Shown piece by piece: positions 1 to 8,081 of a stretch of 64,000 bases of DNA. The notes under the pieces were generated by a model that had not been told where the DNA came from, did not search any database, and saw only the letters and a list, made by a program, of their open reading frames with translations. The translations under genes were made by a program, and so were the position numbers. Origin of the DNA: an uncultured Oscillospiraceae bacterium (GTDB taxonomy: Bacteria; Bacillota; Clostridia; Oscillospirales; Ruminococcaceae); contig UQGL01000001.1 of the NCBI GenBank assembly GCA_900540595.1, positions 1 through 64,000 of the forward strand, in the 5' to 3' direction. Within the stretch, counting starts at the first letter, position 1. Each line of letters begins with the position of its first letter.

Positions 1-13
1 CGACGCTACAACA

Positions 14-51
14 AAGAAAAAAGACTGTGACATCTTTTTCATCACAGTCTT
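14..51 (-). terminator. Terminator of tRNA-Tyr
   Basis: Read leftward from the tRNA, a 10-bp stem (AAGACTGTGA / TCACAGTCTT) is followed directly by a T-rich run. This is a typical Rho-independent terminator for the tRNA on the minus strand. Confidence 0.8.
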
Positions 52-52
52 A

Positions 53-137
53 TGGTGGGAGCTGGTGGATTCGAACCACCGAAGCATTAAGCAGCAGATT
101 TACAGTCTGTCCCCATTGGCCACTCGGGAAAGCTCCC
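53..137 (-). tRNA. tRNA-Tyr (GTA anticodon)
   Basis: An 85-nt tRNA on the minus strand with an encoded 3' CCA. The acceptor stem GGGAGCT pairs with AGCTCCC, the anticodon loop reads CTGTAAA (anticodon GTA), and the T-loop reads GGTTCGAATCC. The long variable arm is the class II form normal for bacterial tRNA-Tyr. A terminator hairpin follows it. Confidence 0.93.
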
Positions 138-281
138 ATATTCAGTTTGTGGCCGCCGTGTCTCCCGGCGACGTATGTTATTATAGCAGAGGGCTTTTCA
201 AAATGCAAGCCTTTTTTTGATTTTTTTTGTGATTTTTTGAAAAAAGCACATTTTCATCACAGCATCGAGCAAAAACTTTTC

Positions 282-316
282 TTGACATACAGTTGCAGTA
301 AGCGTACATTTATAAT
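282..316 (+). promoter_or_regulatory. Candidate promoter of pfk
   Basis: A perfect -35 TTGACA lies at 282-287. TACATT at 305-310 sits at the correct 17-bp spacing. The better hexamer TATAAT at 311-316 would need a 23-bp spacer, so the exact -10 is uncertain. A strong GGGAGG ribosome binding site precedes the ATG at 351. Confidence 0.55.
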
Positions 317-350
317 AGCAGTATAAATACAGCATTGGGAGGTTTTTACT

Positions 351-1427
351 ATGGCGATTCGTGTTGGCATCCTGACTTCCGGCGGCGACTGCCCCGGCCT
401 GAACGCTACCCTGCGCGGCGTGGCCAAGGCGCTGTATCACCGGATGGGCGATAAAGTTGAGATCGTTGGCATTATGAACGGCTATGACGGCCTGATCAAC
501 GGCAACTACCGCGAGATGTCCCCCGACGAGTTCTCCGGCATCCTGACCGTGGGCGGCACCATTCTGGGCACCAAGCGCACCCCCTTTAAAAAGATGCGCG
601 TGGTCGAAGACGACAAGGTGGACAAGGTCGCCGCGATGAAGAAAAACTACCGCGCTGCCAAGCTGGACTGCCTGCTCTGCCTGGGCGGCAACGGCACCCA
701 CAAAACCGCAAACCTGCTCAGCCAGGAAGGGCTGAACATCATCGGCCTGCCTAAGACCATCGACAACGATATCTACGGCACCGATGTGACTTTCGGCTTC
801 CACACTGCCGTGGACATCGCCACCGAGGTCATCGACCGCATCCACACAACCGCCGGCAGCCACAGCCGCGTGATGTGCATTGAGATCATGGGCAACAAGG
901 CCGGCTGGCTGACGCTGTACTCCGGCATTGCGGGCGGCGCAGACATCATCCTGCTGCCGGAGCTGCCCTACGACATCAAGAAGGTTGCCGCTGCTGTCGA
1001 GAACCGCGCCAAAGCGGGCAAGAACTTCTCGATTTTGGCCGTGGCCGAGGGTGCTTTCTCGGTCGAGGAGGCCAAAATGAAGCGCAAGGAGTGGACCGCC
1101 AAGCGCGCCGAGGCCGGTTACACCACCGCCACCGCCCGCATTGCGAAGCAGGTCGAGGAATTGACCGGTGCCGAGACCCGCATCTGCGTGCCCGGCCACA
1201 TGCAGCGCGGCGGCAGCCCCAGCGCCTACGACCGCGTGCTGGCGACCCAGTTCGGTTCCTACGCGGCCGGGCTGGTGGCGGACGAGCATTACGGCGTGAC
1301 CGTCGCCATGGTGAACCGCCACGTCACCGCAAACCCGCTGGCCGACATTGCGGGCAAGACCCGCGGCGTGCCCGGCGACTGCGACATGCTGAATGTCGCC
1401 CGCGCCATGGGCATCAGTCTGGGCTGA
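351..1427 (+). CDS. pfkA: 6-phosphofructokinase, PPi/ATP mixed-type family
   Basis: A 358-residue phosphofructokinase that phosphorylates fructose 6-phosphate to the 1,6-bisphosphate in glycolysis. The family motifs GGDCPGLNA (11-19), PKTIDND (134-140) and the MGNKAGW region are all present. The cofactor is ambiguous. Lys135 in PKTIDND is typical of PPi-dependent enzymes, while Gly115 (E. coli position 104) is typical of ATP enzymes. The Mg-binding Asp of the usual GGDG motif is replaced by Asn114 (GGNGT at 112-116). The gene is monocistronic, with its own terminator at 1465-1497. It lies next to the fructose operon on the opposite strand. I am sure of the family but not of the phosphoryl donor. 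Confidence 0.93.
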   Translation: MAIRVGILTSGGDCPGLNATLRGVAKALYHRMGDKVEIVGIMNGYDGLINGNYREMSPDEFSGILTVGGTILGTKRTPFKKMRVVEDDKVDKVAAMKKNYRAAKLDCLLCLGGNGTHKTANLLSQEGLNIIGLPKTIDNDIYGTDVTFGFHTAVDIATEVIDRIHTTAGSHSRVMCIEIMGNKAGWLTLYSGIAGGADIILLPELPYDIKKVAAAVENRAKAGKNFSILAVAEGAFSVEEAKMKRKEWTAKRAEAGYTTATARIAKQVEELTGAETRICVPGHMQRGGSPSAYDRVLATQFGSYAAGLVADEHYGVTVAMVNRHVTANPLADIAGKTRGVPGDCDMLNVARAMGISLG

Positions 1428-1464
1428 TTCTCTACCCGCACAAACCCTTTTACCGCTCTGTTTT

Positions 1465-1497
1465 CTGCCCCTGCCCTTTGTGGCGGGGGCAGCTTTT
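1465..1497 (+). terminator. Terminator of pfk
   Basis: A GC-rich hairpin, CTGCCCC...GGGGCAG, is followed by CTTTTG. It lies 37 nt after the pfk stop codon. Confidence 0.75.
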
Positions 1498-1511
1498 GTA
1501 TATGGCATCCC

Positions 1512-1549
1512 TGCGCAAAAAAGGCCGCTCCCATTTGAGAGCGGCCTTT
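1512..1549 (-). terminator. Terminator of the fru operon
   Basis: An 11-bp stem (AAAGGCCGCTC / GAGCGGCCTTT, 1520-1549) continues into a T run when read leftward. It lies 13 nt past the fruA stop and may also stop rightward transcription from pfk. Confidence 0.8.
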
Positions 1550-1562
1550 GCCATATACAAGT

Positions 1563-3488
1563 TTATTCTGCGGTGTAGTCCTTTTTAAGCAGGCTTAAAA
1601 TCACAGCACCGACAACGGAACCGGCGGCGAGGGCCACCACATAGAGCAGTGCGTGGTCAACAACCGGGAATACGAAGATACCGCCGTGCGGGGCGCGCAG
1701 CGCGCAGCCGAACACCATGGACAGCGCACCAGACAAAGCCGAGCCGATAATGCAGCTGGGCAAAACACGCAGCGGATCCGTGGCCGCATACGGGATTGCG
1801 CCCTCGGAGACGAAGCAGAGGCCCATGACATAGTTGACGATGCCGTTGCGGCGCTCATCGGGGCTCCACTTTTTGGGGCAGAAGGTGGTGGACAGCGCGA
1901 TTGCGATGGGCGGGACCATGCCGCCGACCATGACCGCCGCCATGACCTCGTAGTTGCCGGAGGCCAGCGCCGCCGTGCCGAACACATAGGCTGCCTTGTT
2001 GAAGGGGCCGCCCATATCCACGCTCATCATACCGGCCACGATCGCACCCAGCAGGATCTTGGAGCTGCCGCCCAGCGCGTTCAGCCAGTCACTCATGGCC
2101 GTGTTGATGATGCCCATCAGCGGATTGATGCCGCACATAACCAGACCGATGACCAGAATACCGCCCAGCGGGTAGATCAGCATCGGGCGGATGCCGTTCA
2201 GGCTGGCAGGCAGCTTCTCGGTGATGTTCTTGAGGAACTGCACAATGTAGCCCGCCGCAAAACCGGCCAGCAGCGCCGCGAGAAAACCGCCGGAGATGCC
2301 GGTCGTATCACCGGAAGCAAGGCCCGCAAAGTTTGTGCCGTTCATTGCCAGCACACCGCCCGCAAAACCGACCGCCAGACCCGGACGGTCGGCGATGGAC
2401 ATTGCGATAAAGCCCGCAAGGATCGGCAGCATATAGCCGAACGCCGCACTGCCCACCGTCTTGAAGAAGGCGGCCACCGGGGTGTTCATGCCGAAGTTGG
2501 ACGGGTTGATGCTGTAATCATCGAGCAGGAAGGCCAGCGCGATCATGATGCCGCCGCCCACCACAAAGGGCAGCATGTGGGAAACACCGTTCATCAGGTG
2601 CTTGTACAGGCTGTGCGCCACCGTGTCGCCGGCACCGCCTACGCTCTGGCTCTGCGCTGCACCGCCCTTGGCATGGAATATGGGGGCCTCGCCGTGGGCG
2701 ATCTTCTTGATCAGCTCCTCTGGCTTATGGATGCCGTCATCCACGCGGGCAAACAGCACCGGCTTGCCGTCAAAGCGGGCGGTCTCAACATTTTTGTCCG
2801 CCGCAATGATGATACCGTCACAGGCGGCAATCTCCTCGGCCGTCAAAATATTCTTTGCACCGTCAGAGCCGTTGGTCTCGACCTTGGTGGGCAGGCCCAG
2901 CTTATCCCCTGTCTTGGTCAGGGCCTCGGCCGCCATGTAGGTGTGGGCAATACCGTTGGGGCAGGCCGTCACGGCCAGCACGCGGTAGCCGTTCTGGGGG
3001 ATCTCCTGCTCGGTAAAGCTCTCCTCGCCGAACTGGGCGTCCTCCTGTGCGTCAATGGCATCAAGGAACGCGGCAGGTGTCTTGGCGGCGCGCAGCTTCT
3101 CAACAAAATCCTCGTTCATGAGCATCTGCATCATCCGGGCCAGCATGTCGATATGCAGGCTGCCGTTTTCCGGTGCAGCAATCGCAAACAGCAGGTCCGT
3201 CTTGCCGTCATCGTCCGCATTATACTGCACCGGCTCGCTCAGGCGCAGGGCCGCCAGACTGGGCCGTGTGACACAGGCCGTGCGGGCATGGGGCACCGTG
3301 ATGCCGTTGTCCACATAGGTGGATGCCTCAGCCTCGCGGGCATAGAGGGCTTTTTTATAGGCGTCCTTGTCGGTGATGTTGCCGTGGGTCGCCTGCAGAT
3401 CAACGAGCTTGTCGATGATGGCAGCCTGATCCGGGGCTGCGACATCCAGCGCGATGGACTGCGCAGTGAACAGTTCCGTAATACGCAT
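1563..3488 (-). CDS. fruA: PTS fructose transporter subunit EIIABC
   Basis: Takes up fructose and phosphorylates it to fructose 1-phosphate through the phosphoenolpyruvate phosphotransferase system. The protein has about 641 residues. An N-terminal EIIA domain carries the phospho-histidine in TVPHAR. A central EIIB domain carries the cysteine in TACPNGIAHTYMAAEAL. The C-terminal EIIC domain is multi-spanning and includes FVVGGGIMIA and GGPFNKAAY. I chose the ATG at 3488 because AAGGAG (3498-3503) lies 9 nt before it; an upstream in-frame TTG overlaps that site. This is the last gene of fruR-fruK-fruA, and its product is the substrate of fruK. An intergenic repeat separates it from fruK. Confidence 0.95.
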   Translation of the reverse strand: MRITELFTAQSIALDVAAPDQAAIIDKLVDLQATHGNITDKDAYKKALYAREAEASTYVDNGITVPHARTACVTRPSLAALRLSEPVQYNADDDGKTDLLFAIAAPENGSLHIDMLARMMQMLMNEDFVEKLRAAKTPAAFLDAIDAQEDAQFGEESFTEQEIPQNGYRVLAVTACPNGIAHTYMAAEALTKTGDKLGLPTKVETNGSDGAKNILTAEEIAACDGIIIAADKNVETARFDGKPVLFARVDDGIHKPEELIKKIAHGEAPIFHAKGGAAQSQSVGGAGDTVAHSLYKHLMNGVSHMLPFVVGGGIMIALAFLLDDYSINPSNFGMNTPVAAFFKTVGSAAFGYMLPILAGFIAMSIADRPGLAVGFAGGVLAMNGTNFAGLASGDTTGISGGFLAALLAGFAAGYIVQFLKNITEKLPASLNGIRPMLIYPLGGILVIGLVMCGINPLMGIINTAMSDWLNALGGSSKILLGAIVAGMMSVDMGGPFNKAAYVFGTAALASGNYEVMAAVMVGGMVPPIAIALSTTFCPKKWSPDERRNGIVNYVMGLCFVSEGAIPYAATDPLRVLPSCIIGSALSGALSMVFGCALRAPHGGIFVFPVVDHALLYVVALAAGSVVGAVILSLLKKDYTAE

Positions 3489-3520
3489 AAGACAGTTCTC
3501 CTTCAATTATAATGTATGTT

Positions 3521-3614
3521 TGTATAGGGGCGAACGGCCCCGGAGGGGTCAAGACCCCCTCCCTACAAACTGAGGTTTATGGGTGCCTTGTAGGGAGCGG
3601 TCTTGACCGCTCCG
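3521..3614. repeat. Modular palindrome repeat, locus 1 (fruK-fruA)
   Basis: A compact unit (3521-3569) with ends TGTATAGGGG and CCCTACA is followed by a half unit (3588-3614) holding the core GAGCGGTC-TT-GACCGCTC. It lies inside the fru operon mRNA. This is the first of 17 loci of the same family in the window. Confidence 0.8.
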
Positions 3615-3624
3615 CAAAAGCCGC

Positions 3625-4536
3625 TTACTCCATCGTCTTGAGCAGCTTATCAATGTCCGCCTTTGTCGCCAGACCCAGACTAAACGCGGTGGCACTGCCG
3701 CAGGCGGTGCCAAGACGCAGCGCAGCCTCATAATCTCCGCCGCTCTGCTGGTAGCCCGCCACAAAGCCGGCCACCATGCTGTCCCCTGCGCCGACACTGT
3801 TGACAACCTTGCCCTTGGGGCAGCCGATGCGGTGCACGCCGCCCTGCTCATCCAGCAGCAGGGCGCCGTCCCCTGCCATGCTGACCAGTACATTGCGCGC
3901 ACCTTTATCCTGCATCATCTTTGCCGCCGCTGCGATCTCCCTGTCGGTGGTCAGCTTTACACCGGTGATCTCGCTCAGCTCATGGTTGTTCGGCTTGATG
4001 AGGAACGGACGGTAGCGCAGCACATTCACGAGCAGGTCGCGGGTGGCATCCACGACCGCGCGGACACCGCGGCCCTCGAGCCGGGCCAGAATCCGCTCAT
4101 AGGTGGTCTGCGCCAGACTTGCGGGGATGCTGCCTGCCAGCACCAGAATATCGTCCTGCTGCAGGCGGTCAAGCTTTTCCTCCAGCGCCTGCATTGCGTC
4201 CTCAGGGATGTCGGGGCCGGCACCGTTCAGCTCGGTCTCCTGCCCCGCCTTGATTTTGACATTGATGCGGGTCATTCCCTGTGCAAGGCGGACGAAGTCG
4301 GTTTTCAGCCCCTGCGCAGCAAGGCCGCGCTCCAGCCAAGCGCCGGTCTCACCCGCCACAAAGCCGAGCGCCACGCTCTCACAGCCAAGCTGTGCCAGCA
4401 CACCGGACACATTGATGCCTTTGCCGCCCAGCACGCAGTCCTCTCCGCTGGCGCGGTTCACATCGCCGACCCGCAGCTCTCTGTCGAGCCGCACAACATA
4501 GTCGATCGCCGGGTTGAAGGTTACGGTGTAGATCAT
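3625..4536 (-). CDS. fruK: 1-phosphofructokinase (PfkB family)
   Basis: A 303-residue PfkB-family kinase that converts fructose 1-phosphate to fructose 1,6-bisphosphate in the cytoplasm. The substrate-binding glycines are in VLGGKGINVSG near residue 38, and the catalytic motif is GAGDSMVAGF near residue 250. The length is normal for FruK. The start codon overlaps the fruR stop by 4 nt (ATGA), which indicates translational coupling. With fruA downstream this is a standard fructose utilisation operon. The identity as FruK rather than LacC rests on this context. Confidence 0.95.
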   Translation of the reverse strand: MIYTVTFNPAIDYVVRLDRELRVGDVNRASGEDCVLGGKGINVSGVLAQLGCESVALGFVAGETGAWLERGLAAQGLKTDFVRLAQGMTRINVKIKAGQETELNGAGPDIPEDAMQALEEKLDRLQQDDILVLAGSIPASLAQTTYERILARLEGRGVRAVVDATRDLLVNVLRYRPFLIKPNNHELSEITGVKLTTDREIAAAAKMMQDKGARNVLVSMAGDGALLLDEQGGVHRIGCPKGKVVNSVGAGDSMVAGFVAGYQQSGGDYEAALRLGTACGSATAFSLGLATKADIDKLLKTME

Positions 4537-5288
4537 CGCTCTGTCTCCTTTACAAGTGTCAGTTGGCCGTATTTCGGATCAGGGCAGCGATTGGTCAGGA
4601 TTGCGGCATCGCCAAGCGCACTGATAACGGCCGGATAGATGCGCCCGAACTTTGAATCATCCGTCAGGAACCAAATCTGCCGGGCGCGGCGGATTGCAGC
4701 GGCCTTGACGGCGGCCTCCTCGGGGTCAGGGGTCGTAAAGCCCGCATCCATCGCCACGCCGTTGGCCCCCATAAATGCCTTGGTAAAATTGAACTGCTGC
4801 AGCGCCGTGACAGCCGCTGCGCCGATGATGGCCTCGGTTCTGGGGCGCAGCAGCCCGCCCGGCAGGCAGACATGGCAGCTTTTCTGCGCCAGCAGCCGCG
4901 CATGGGCAATGCCGTTGGTCACATAATGCGCCTCGAGCGCGGGGCCGTTCAGCGCCCGGACCATCGCAAGCGTTGAGGTGCCCGCGTCAACATAGACGAA
5001 ATCCTCGGCATTGATCAGCGCTGCCGCTGCCTCGGCGATGCTCTGCTTCTGGCTGACGGCCAGCGACTCCTTGGCAGCCATCGTCGGCTCGTCCGCCAAA
5101 AACTGGCCGTTCGGCAGCGTTGCGCCGCCGTGGACCTTATTCAGCCGGCCCTGCCGGTCAAGCTCGGTCAAATCGCGGCGGATGGTGGATTCACTGGCGT
5201 TCAGCGCCTCACAGAGCTCCTGAACGGTGGCAGTGCGTTTTTCTGTCAGGAGATCTAAAATCAGTGCAAAGCGTTCTTCTGCTAACAT
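4533..5288 (-). CDS. fruR: DeoR-family regulator of the fructose operon
   Basis: A 251-residue DeoR/GlpR-family transcription factor. The N-terminal winged helix reads ERFALILDLLTEKRTATVQE, then SESTIRRDLTEL (about residues 5-45). The rest is a sugar-phosphate sensing domain of the DeoR C-terminal type, with DAGTST at about 102 and the GANGV loop. As first gene of fruR-fruK-fruA it probably represses its own operon and responds to fructose 1-phosphate, as known for FruR relatives. The ribosome binding site is AAAGGAG. An inverted repeat at 5345-5394 is the likely operator. Confidence 0.92.
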   Translation of the reverse strand: MLAEERFALILDLLTEKRTATVQELCEALNASESTIRRDLTELDRQGRLNKVHGGATLPNGQFLADEPTMAAKESLAVSQKQSIAEAAAALINAEDFVYVDAGTSTLAMVRALNGPALEAHYVTNGIAHARLLAQKSCHVCLPGGLLRPRTEAIIGAAAVTALQQFNFTKAFMGANGVAMDAGFTTPDPEEAAVKAAAIRRARQIWFLTDDSKFGRIYPAVISALGDAAILTNRCPDPKYGQLTLVKETER

Positions 5289-5344
5289 AAGCAGCTCCTT
5301 TCCCGGTCTTATGCTTGACCGTTTTTGGTGTTTTGTGATGTTTT

Positions 5345-5394
5345 CTGATTGATTGTATCTGTATTATACCACACATCGCGTCAAAATCAATCAG
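5345..5394 (-). promoter_or_regulatory. fruR promoter with candidate operator pair
   Basis: On the minus strand a TATAAT box (5368-5363) lies 16 bp from TTGATT (5390-5385). CTGATTGATT (5345-5354) and its exact inverse AATCAATCAG (5385-5394) flank the promoter, the second one overlapping the -35. This arrangement suits repression by FruR, but the assignment is inference. Confidence 0.55.
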
Positions 5395-5451
5395 TTTCGG
5401 TCATTTTCGCTCACCAAAAATCATGGTTGTATTTTGTGCATCCTGCACAAA

Positions 5452-5480
5452 ACAAAAAACCTCCCTCTGTGAGGGAGGCA
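5452..5480 (-). terminator. Terminator of azlCD
   Basis: An 8-bp GC-rich stem (CCTCCCTC / GAGGGAGG, 5460-5479) is followed leftward by a T run. It lies 40 nt beyond the azlD stop. Confidence 0.8.
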
Positions 5481-5520
5481 TCGCGTGTTGAAAAGCAGTC
5501 TTTCCTGCTGCTGATTCAGC

Positions 5521-5820
5521 TCACACAAACAGCTCAATGACAAACACCAGCGCGCAGCAGATGACCGACACCGGGAACAGCCCTGCACCGCACCCTGCTG
5601 CGATGATACCTGCCGCCAGAGCAGCCGCACCCGAGATTGGCGTCTGGGTAGCGCGGATGATGGCCGGAAAGGTCATGACCGCCAGCGTCACATAGGGCAC
5701 ATAGTACAAAAACGACTGGATAAAGCGATTTTTGATAGGCTTGCGGATCAGCGTAAGCGGCAGGATGCGGATGGCGTAGGATACCAGCGCCATAACGGCA
5801 ATGTAAATGTAGTTATTCAT
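5521..5820 (-). CDS. azlD: AzlD-family branched-chain amino acid export subunit
   Basis: A 99-residue membrane protein of the AzlD family with about four hydrophobic segments and the typical SYAIRILPLTLI stretch near the N-terminus. AzlC and AzlD together form an exporter for branched-chain amino acids (BrnFE-like). The start lies inside azlC, overlapping it by 8 nt, so the pair is translationally coupled. Confidence 0.88.
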   Translation of the reverse strand: MNNYIYIAVMALVSYAIRILPLTLIRKPIKNRFIQSFLYYVPYVTLAVMTFPAIIRATQTPISGAAALAAGIIAAGCGAGLFPVSVICCALVFVIELFV

Positions 5821-6550
5821 TGTCGCCCACCTCCTCCTGTGCCGGCGCCGGGAACAGCACCGCTGCTGCGCCGGAGATCAGCACCGTCAGCAGGATCGTG
5901 CGGGTGCCGTCAGACAGGGCCGCAACGCCCGGCAGGTAGCTGCAGGCGAAGCTGAGCACAAAGCTGAGCAGCACCAGCGCCGCCACAACGCGGTCCTTGC
6001 GCGCCGGGGGAATGATGATGGCCAGAAACATACCGTAAAGCGCCACGCTCAGCGCACTGACGACCCGCAGCGGCAGGGCGTTGCCTGCCACGATGCCCAG
6101 CGCCGTGCCGATCGCCCACGCCGGGGCTGCCAGCAGGATCGCACCGTAGGTGTAGCAGGGGTTTAAGTATCCGGGCCTTGCGATCGTGATGCCGAACAGC
6201 TCATCCGTGACATCGTACCCGATGAGCAACCGATGAAAAAACGGTGTCTCGGGCGAAAAGCGCTGAGCCAGCGCACAGCTCATCAAAAGATACCGTGCGT
6301 TGGCAATCAGGGTGATGATGGCCACCTCCAGATAGGTAGCCTTGGCGGCGATCAGCGTAAAAGCCGCATACTCCCCCGCCGAGGCATTGTTCAAAAGGCT
6401 GGCCCAAAAGCCCTGCATCGGCGTCAGGCCCGCATTCCGGGCCGCAATGCCCAGTGAGAACGAAACCGCAAAATATCCCAACGCAATCGGAAAACCGTCC
6501 CGTATACCGTCACAGAATACCCTGCGGCTGAACTGTATGGATTCCTTCAT
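5813..6550 (-). CDS. azlC: AzlC-family branched-chain amino acid transporter
   Basis: A 245-residue integral membrane protein, the large subunit of the AzlCD/BrnFE exporter. The motifs FSLGIAARNAGLTPMQGFWAS and NARYLLMSCALAQR are characteristic. I used the ATG at 6550 because a GGAAGG ribosome binding site lies just upstream; the reading frame stays open further upstream without a comparable site. It is the first gene of azlC-azlD. The substrate range is inferred from the family only. Confidence 0.9.
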   Translation of the reverse strand: MKESIQFSRRVFCDGIRDGFPIALGYFAVSFSLGIAARNAGLTPMQGFWASLLNNASAGEYAAFTLIAAKATYLEVAIITLIANARYLLMSCALAQRFSPETPFFHRLLIGYDVTDELFGITIARPGYLNPCYTYGAILLAAPAWAIGTALGIVAGNALPLRVVSALSVALYGMFLAIIIPPARKDRVVAALVLLSFVLSFACSYLPGVAALSDGTRTILLTVLISGAAAVLFPAPAQEEVGDNE

Positions 6551-6638
6551 CTTATATACCTTCCTTTCACCGGATTTTATTATAGCGCAGGGCCAAGGGA
6601 AAAGAAAGGGCTGCGCAAATTTTTTCTGCTTTGCAATG

Positions 6639-6667
6639 TTGACCCCTGCTGCCTCGTACTCTACAAT
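6639..6667 (+). promoter_or_regulatory. Promoter of the TraX-like gene
   Basis: TTGACC (6639-6644), a 17-bp spacer and TACAAT (6662-6667). The start codon follows 22 nt later with a GAAGGGGG ribosome binding site. It diverges from azlC. Confidence 0.75.
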
Positions 6668-6689
6668 GAAAGTGAAGGGGGTCTTTTCC

Positions 6690-7385
6690 ATGAACCGCGA
6701 CGCCATCAAAATGCTTGCCATGTTCACCATGCTGCTCAATCACATTGCAAACGCCCTTCTGCCCGCCGGGCAGCCGCTGACGAACCTGTTTTTGTTCATC
6801 GGCTACTTTACCGCCGTGACGATGTGCTATTTCCTTGTGGAGGGCTACGGCCACACCCGCTCCAAGCGGAACTACGCTGCACGGCTGCTGGTTTTTGCAC
6901 TTCTTTCGCAGTTGCCCTACCAACTGGCTTTTCCGGACTACGGCATAGCGGGGTTTGTGCAGTTCAACATGCTGTTCACACTGCTGCTCTGCTTTTTGGT
7001 GCTGCTGGTGCAGGAGAAGGTACACGACCGTGTGCTGCGCGGCGTCTGTATTGTCCTGCTGATCTGCGCCTCTCTTTTCTGTGACTGGGCCTTACTGGCA
7101 CCCATCTTTACGCTGCTGTTCTCGTGGGCAAAGGACACGCCCGCGCGCAAAAAAGCCGCCTTTGCCGCAGCGGCGCTGCTGTACGGCGGCATGGCCGGGC
7201 TGGGCAGCGGTTCTCTGGCAGATGCCCTCGGCTGCGCAATGCCGGTCTTAGTGTCCGGCTTCGTCATCCTGTACCTTTATAACGGAAAGCGGGCCGTCAG
7301 GGGCCGCACCTTTTATAAGTGGTTTTTCTATGCGTTTTATCCCACCCATCTGTTGATTCTGGGGCTTCTCCGCCTCCTTGCGTGA
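6690..7385 (+). CDS. TraX-family membrane protein
   Basis: A 231-residue polytopic membrane protein with about eight hydrophobic segments. The start MNRDAIKMLAMFTMLLNHIAN and the ending FFYAFYPTHLLILGLL match TraX-family proteins. TraX of F plasmid acetylates pilin. Chromosomal Firmicutes members are common and mostly uncharacterised, so an acyltransferase role is only a family-based guess. The ATG at 6690 has a good ribosome binding site and a consensus promoter close upstream. The gene stands alone, divergent from azlCD. Confidence 0.85.
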   Translation: MNRDAIKMLAMFTMLLNHIANALLPAGQPLTNLFLFIGYFTAVTMCYFLVEGYGHTRSKRNYAARLLVFALLSQLPYQLAFPDYGIAGFVQFNMLFTLLLCFLVLLVQEKVHDRVLRGVCIVLLICASLFCDWALLAPIFTLLFSWAKDTPARKKAAFAAAALLYGGMAGLGSGSLADALGCAMPVLVSGFVILYLYNGKRAVRGRTFYKWFFYAFYPTHLLILGLLRLLA

Positions 7386-7423
7386 TATTTGCCGTATGCG
7401 CCGCAGCCTACCGCTGTTGGAGC

Positions 7424-7453
7424 TTGACGCCTGCACCCTTCGTGTATTATAAT
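7424..7453 (+). promoter_or_regulatory. Promoter of tRNA-Pro
   Basis: TTGACG (7424-7429), an 18-bp spacer and TATAAT (7448-7453), with the tRNA 5' end 16 nt downstream. Confidence 0.65.
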
Positions 7454-7469
7454 AGGTAAGCTATAAGAA

Positions 7470-7542
7470 CGAGGTGTTGCGCAGTTGGTAGCGCGCGTGG
7501 TTTGGGACCACGAGGCCGCAGGTTCGAGTCCTGTCACCTCGA
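7470..7542 (+). tRNA. tRNA-Pro (TGG anticodon), integration target
   Basis: A 73-nt tRNA with acceptor stem CGAGGTG / CACCTCG and anticodon loop TTTGGGA (anticodon TGG). No CCA is encoded. Its last 22 nt plus 3 nt beyond (7521-7545) recur at 13113-13137, so this gene is the attachment site of the element that follows. The element restores the 3' end, so the tRNA stays complete. Confidence 0.92.
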
Positions 7543-7545
7543 TAC
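7521..7545 (+). other. attL core of integrated element
   Basis: A 25-bp sequence covering the T-arm and acceptor 3' half of tRNA-Pro. It is identical, in the same orientation, to 13113-13137. The pair marks the two ends of a 5.6-kb integrated element. Confidence 0.9.
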
Positions 7546-7548
7546 CAG

Positions 7549-7588
7549 AAAACCGCCTAGAAATGTTTGTTTCTAGGCGGTTTTTTTC
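7549..7588 (+). terminator. Terminator after tRNA-Pro
   Basis: A long stem, AACCGCCTAGAAA pairing with TTTCTAGGCGGTT, is followed by a run of T. It starts 7 nt after the tRNA. Because it lies inside the integrated element, it is probably carried by the element. Confidence 0.85.
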
Positions 7589-7593
7589 TATTG

Positions 7594-7612
7594 TACCGCA
7601 AACTATACCGCA
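7594..7612 (+). other. Candidate integrase arm sites, left pair
   Basis: Two direct copies of TACCGCA at 7594-7600 and 7606-7612, exactly 12 bp apart start to start. The same pair with the same spacing lies at the other end of the element (12979-12997). They are probably arm-type binding sites of the integrase. The rest of 7613-7790 holds nothing I can identify. Confidence 0.65.
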
Positions 7613-7790
7613 CATCTGACTGCCCCGGCGGGTCAGATACCCCCATACAGAAAAAAAGGGTGTATGCCAGAGCTTTCAACTCGTATGGGTTCCTGACTTT
7701 ACGGAAATCTACCGTTTTTCACATGAGGGTGTAGTCCGACAACGCAAAGGTGTGCAGATGCTTTGTTTTCCTCTGGCCCGCCAGAGAGCA

Positions 7791-8066
7791 TCAGCTCTCC
7801 GTGTTGCTTTGCTGGCCATTGTACATCACCTTTTCAATGGCCAGAATCCGTGTCAGTGCCTTGCGCAGGAACTTTTCATCCGGGTTACGGCGCAGGATGT
7901 AGTAGATTTCGCAGACAATAGCAAATGCTTCATCCGCCCAAAAATCATTTTTTAATTCGGTTTTCTTCATGTAATTGGACACGAACGTACAAATAAGTTT
8001 GGCTTGCTTTTCGTTGGCGCTTTCCAGACAGGTAACAATAGCTTGTACATAATGACTCTTGCTCAT
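7791..8066 (-). CDS. Hypothetical protein of the element
   Basis: A 91-residue soluble, mostly helical protein that I do not recognise. Its AAGGAGG ribosome binding site is strong. It is the last gene of the leftward cluster and lies 15 nt after the gene before it. The composition is rich in K and E, with no visible motif, signal peptide or membrane segment. Confidence 0.65.
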   Translation of the reverse strand: MSKSHYVQAIVTCLESANEKQAKLICTFVSNYMKKTELKNDFWADEAFAIVCEIYYILRRNPDEKFLRKALTRILAIEKVMYNGQQSNTES

Positions 8067-8081
8067 GCTGTATCCTCCTTT

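Noticed and set aside
282..316. TTGACA and TATAAT upstream of pfk as a simple consensus promoter.
   Set aside because: The spacing of 23 bp is too long. TACATT at 17 bp is a better-placed -10, so I list the promoter only as a candidate.
3489..3506. An upstream TTG start for fruA.
   Set aside because: The TTG codon overlaps the AAGGAG ribosome binding site that serves the ATG at 3488.
1653..3512. A 619-codon plus-strand frame opposite fruA, and similar long antisense frames opposite pfk, lepA, gltB and others.
   Set aside because: Each mirrors a recognised gene, has no ribosome binding site of its own and shows no known domain.
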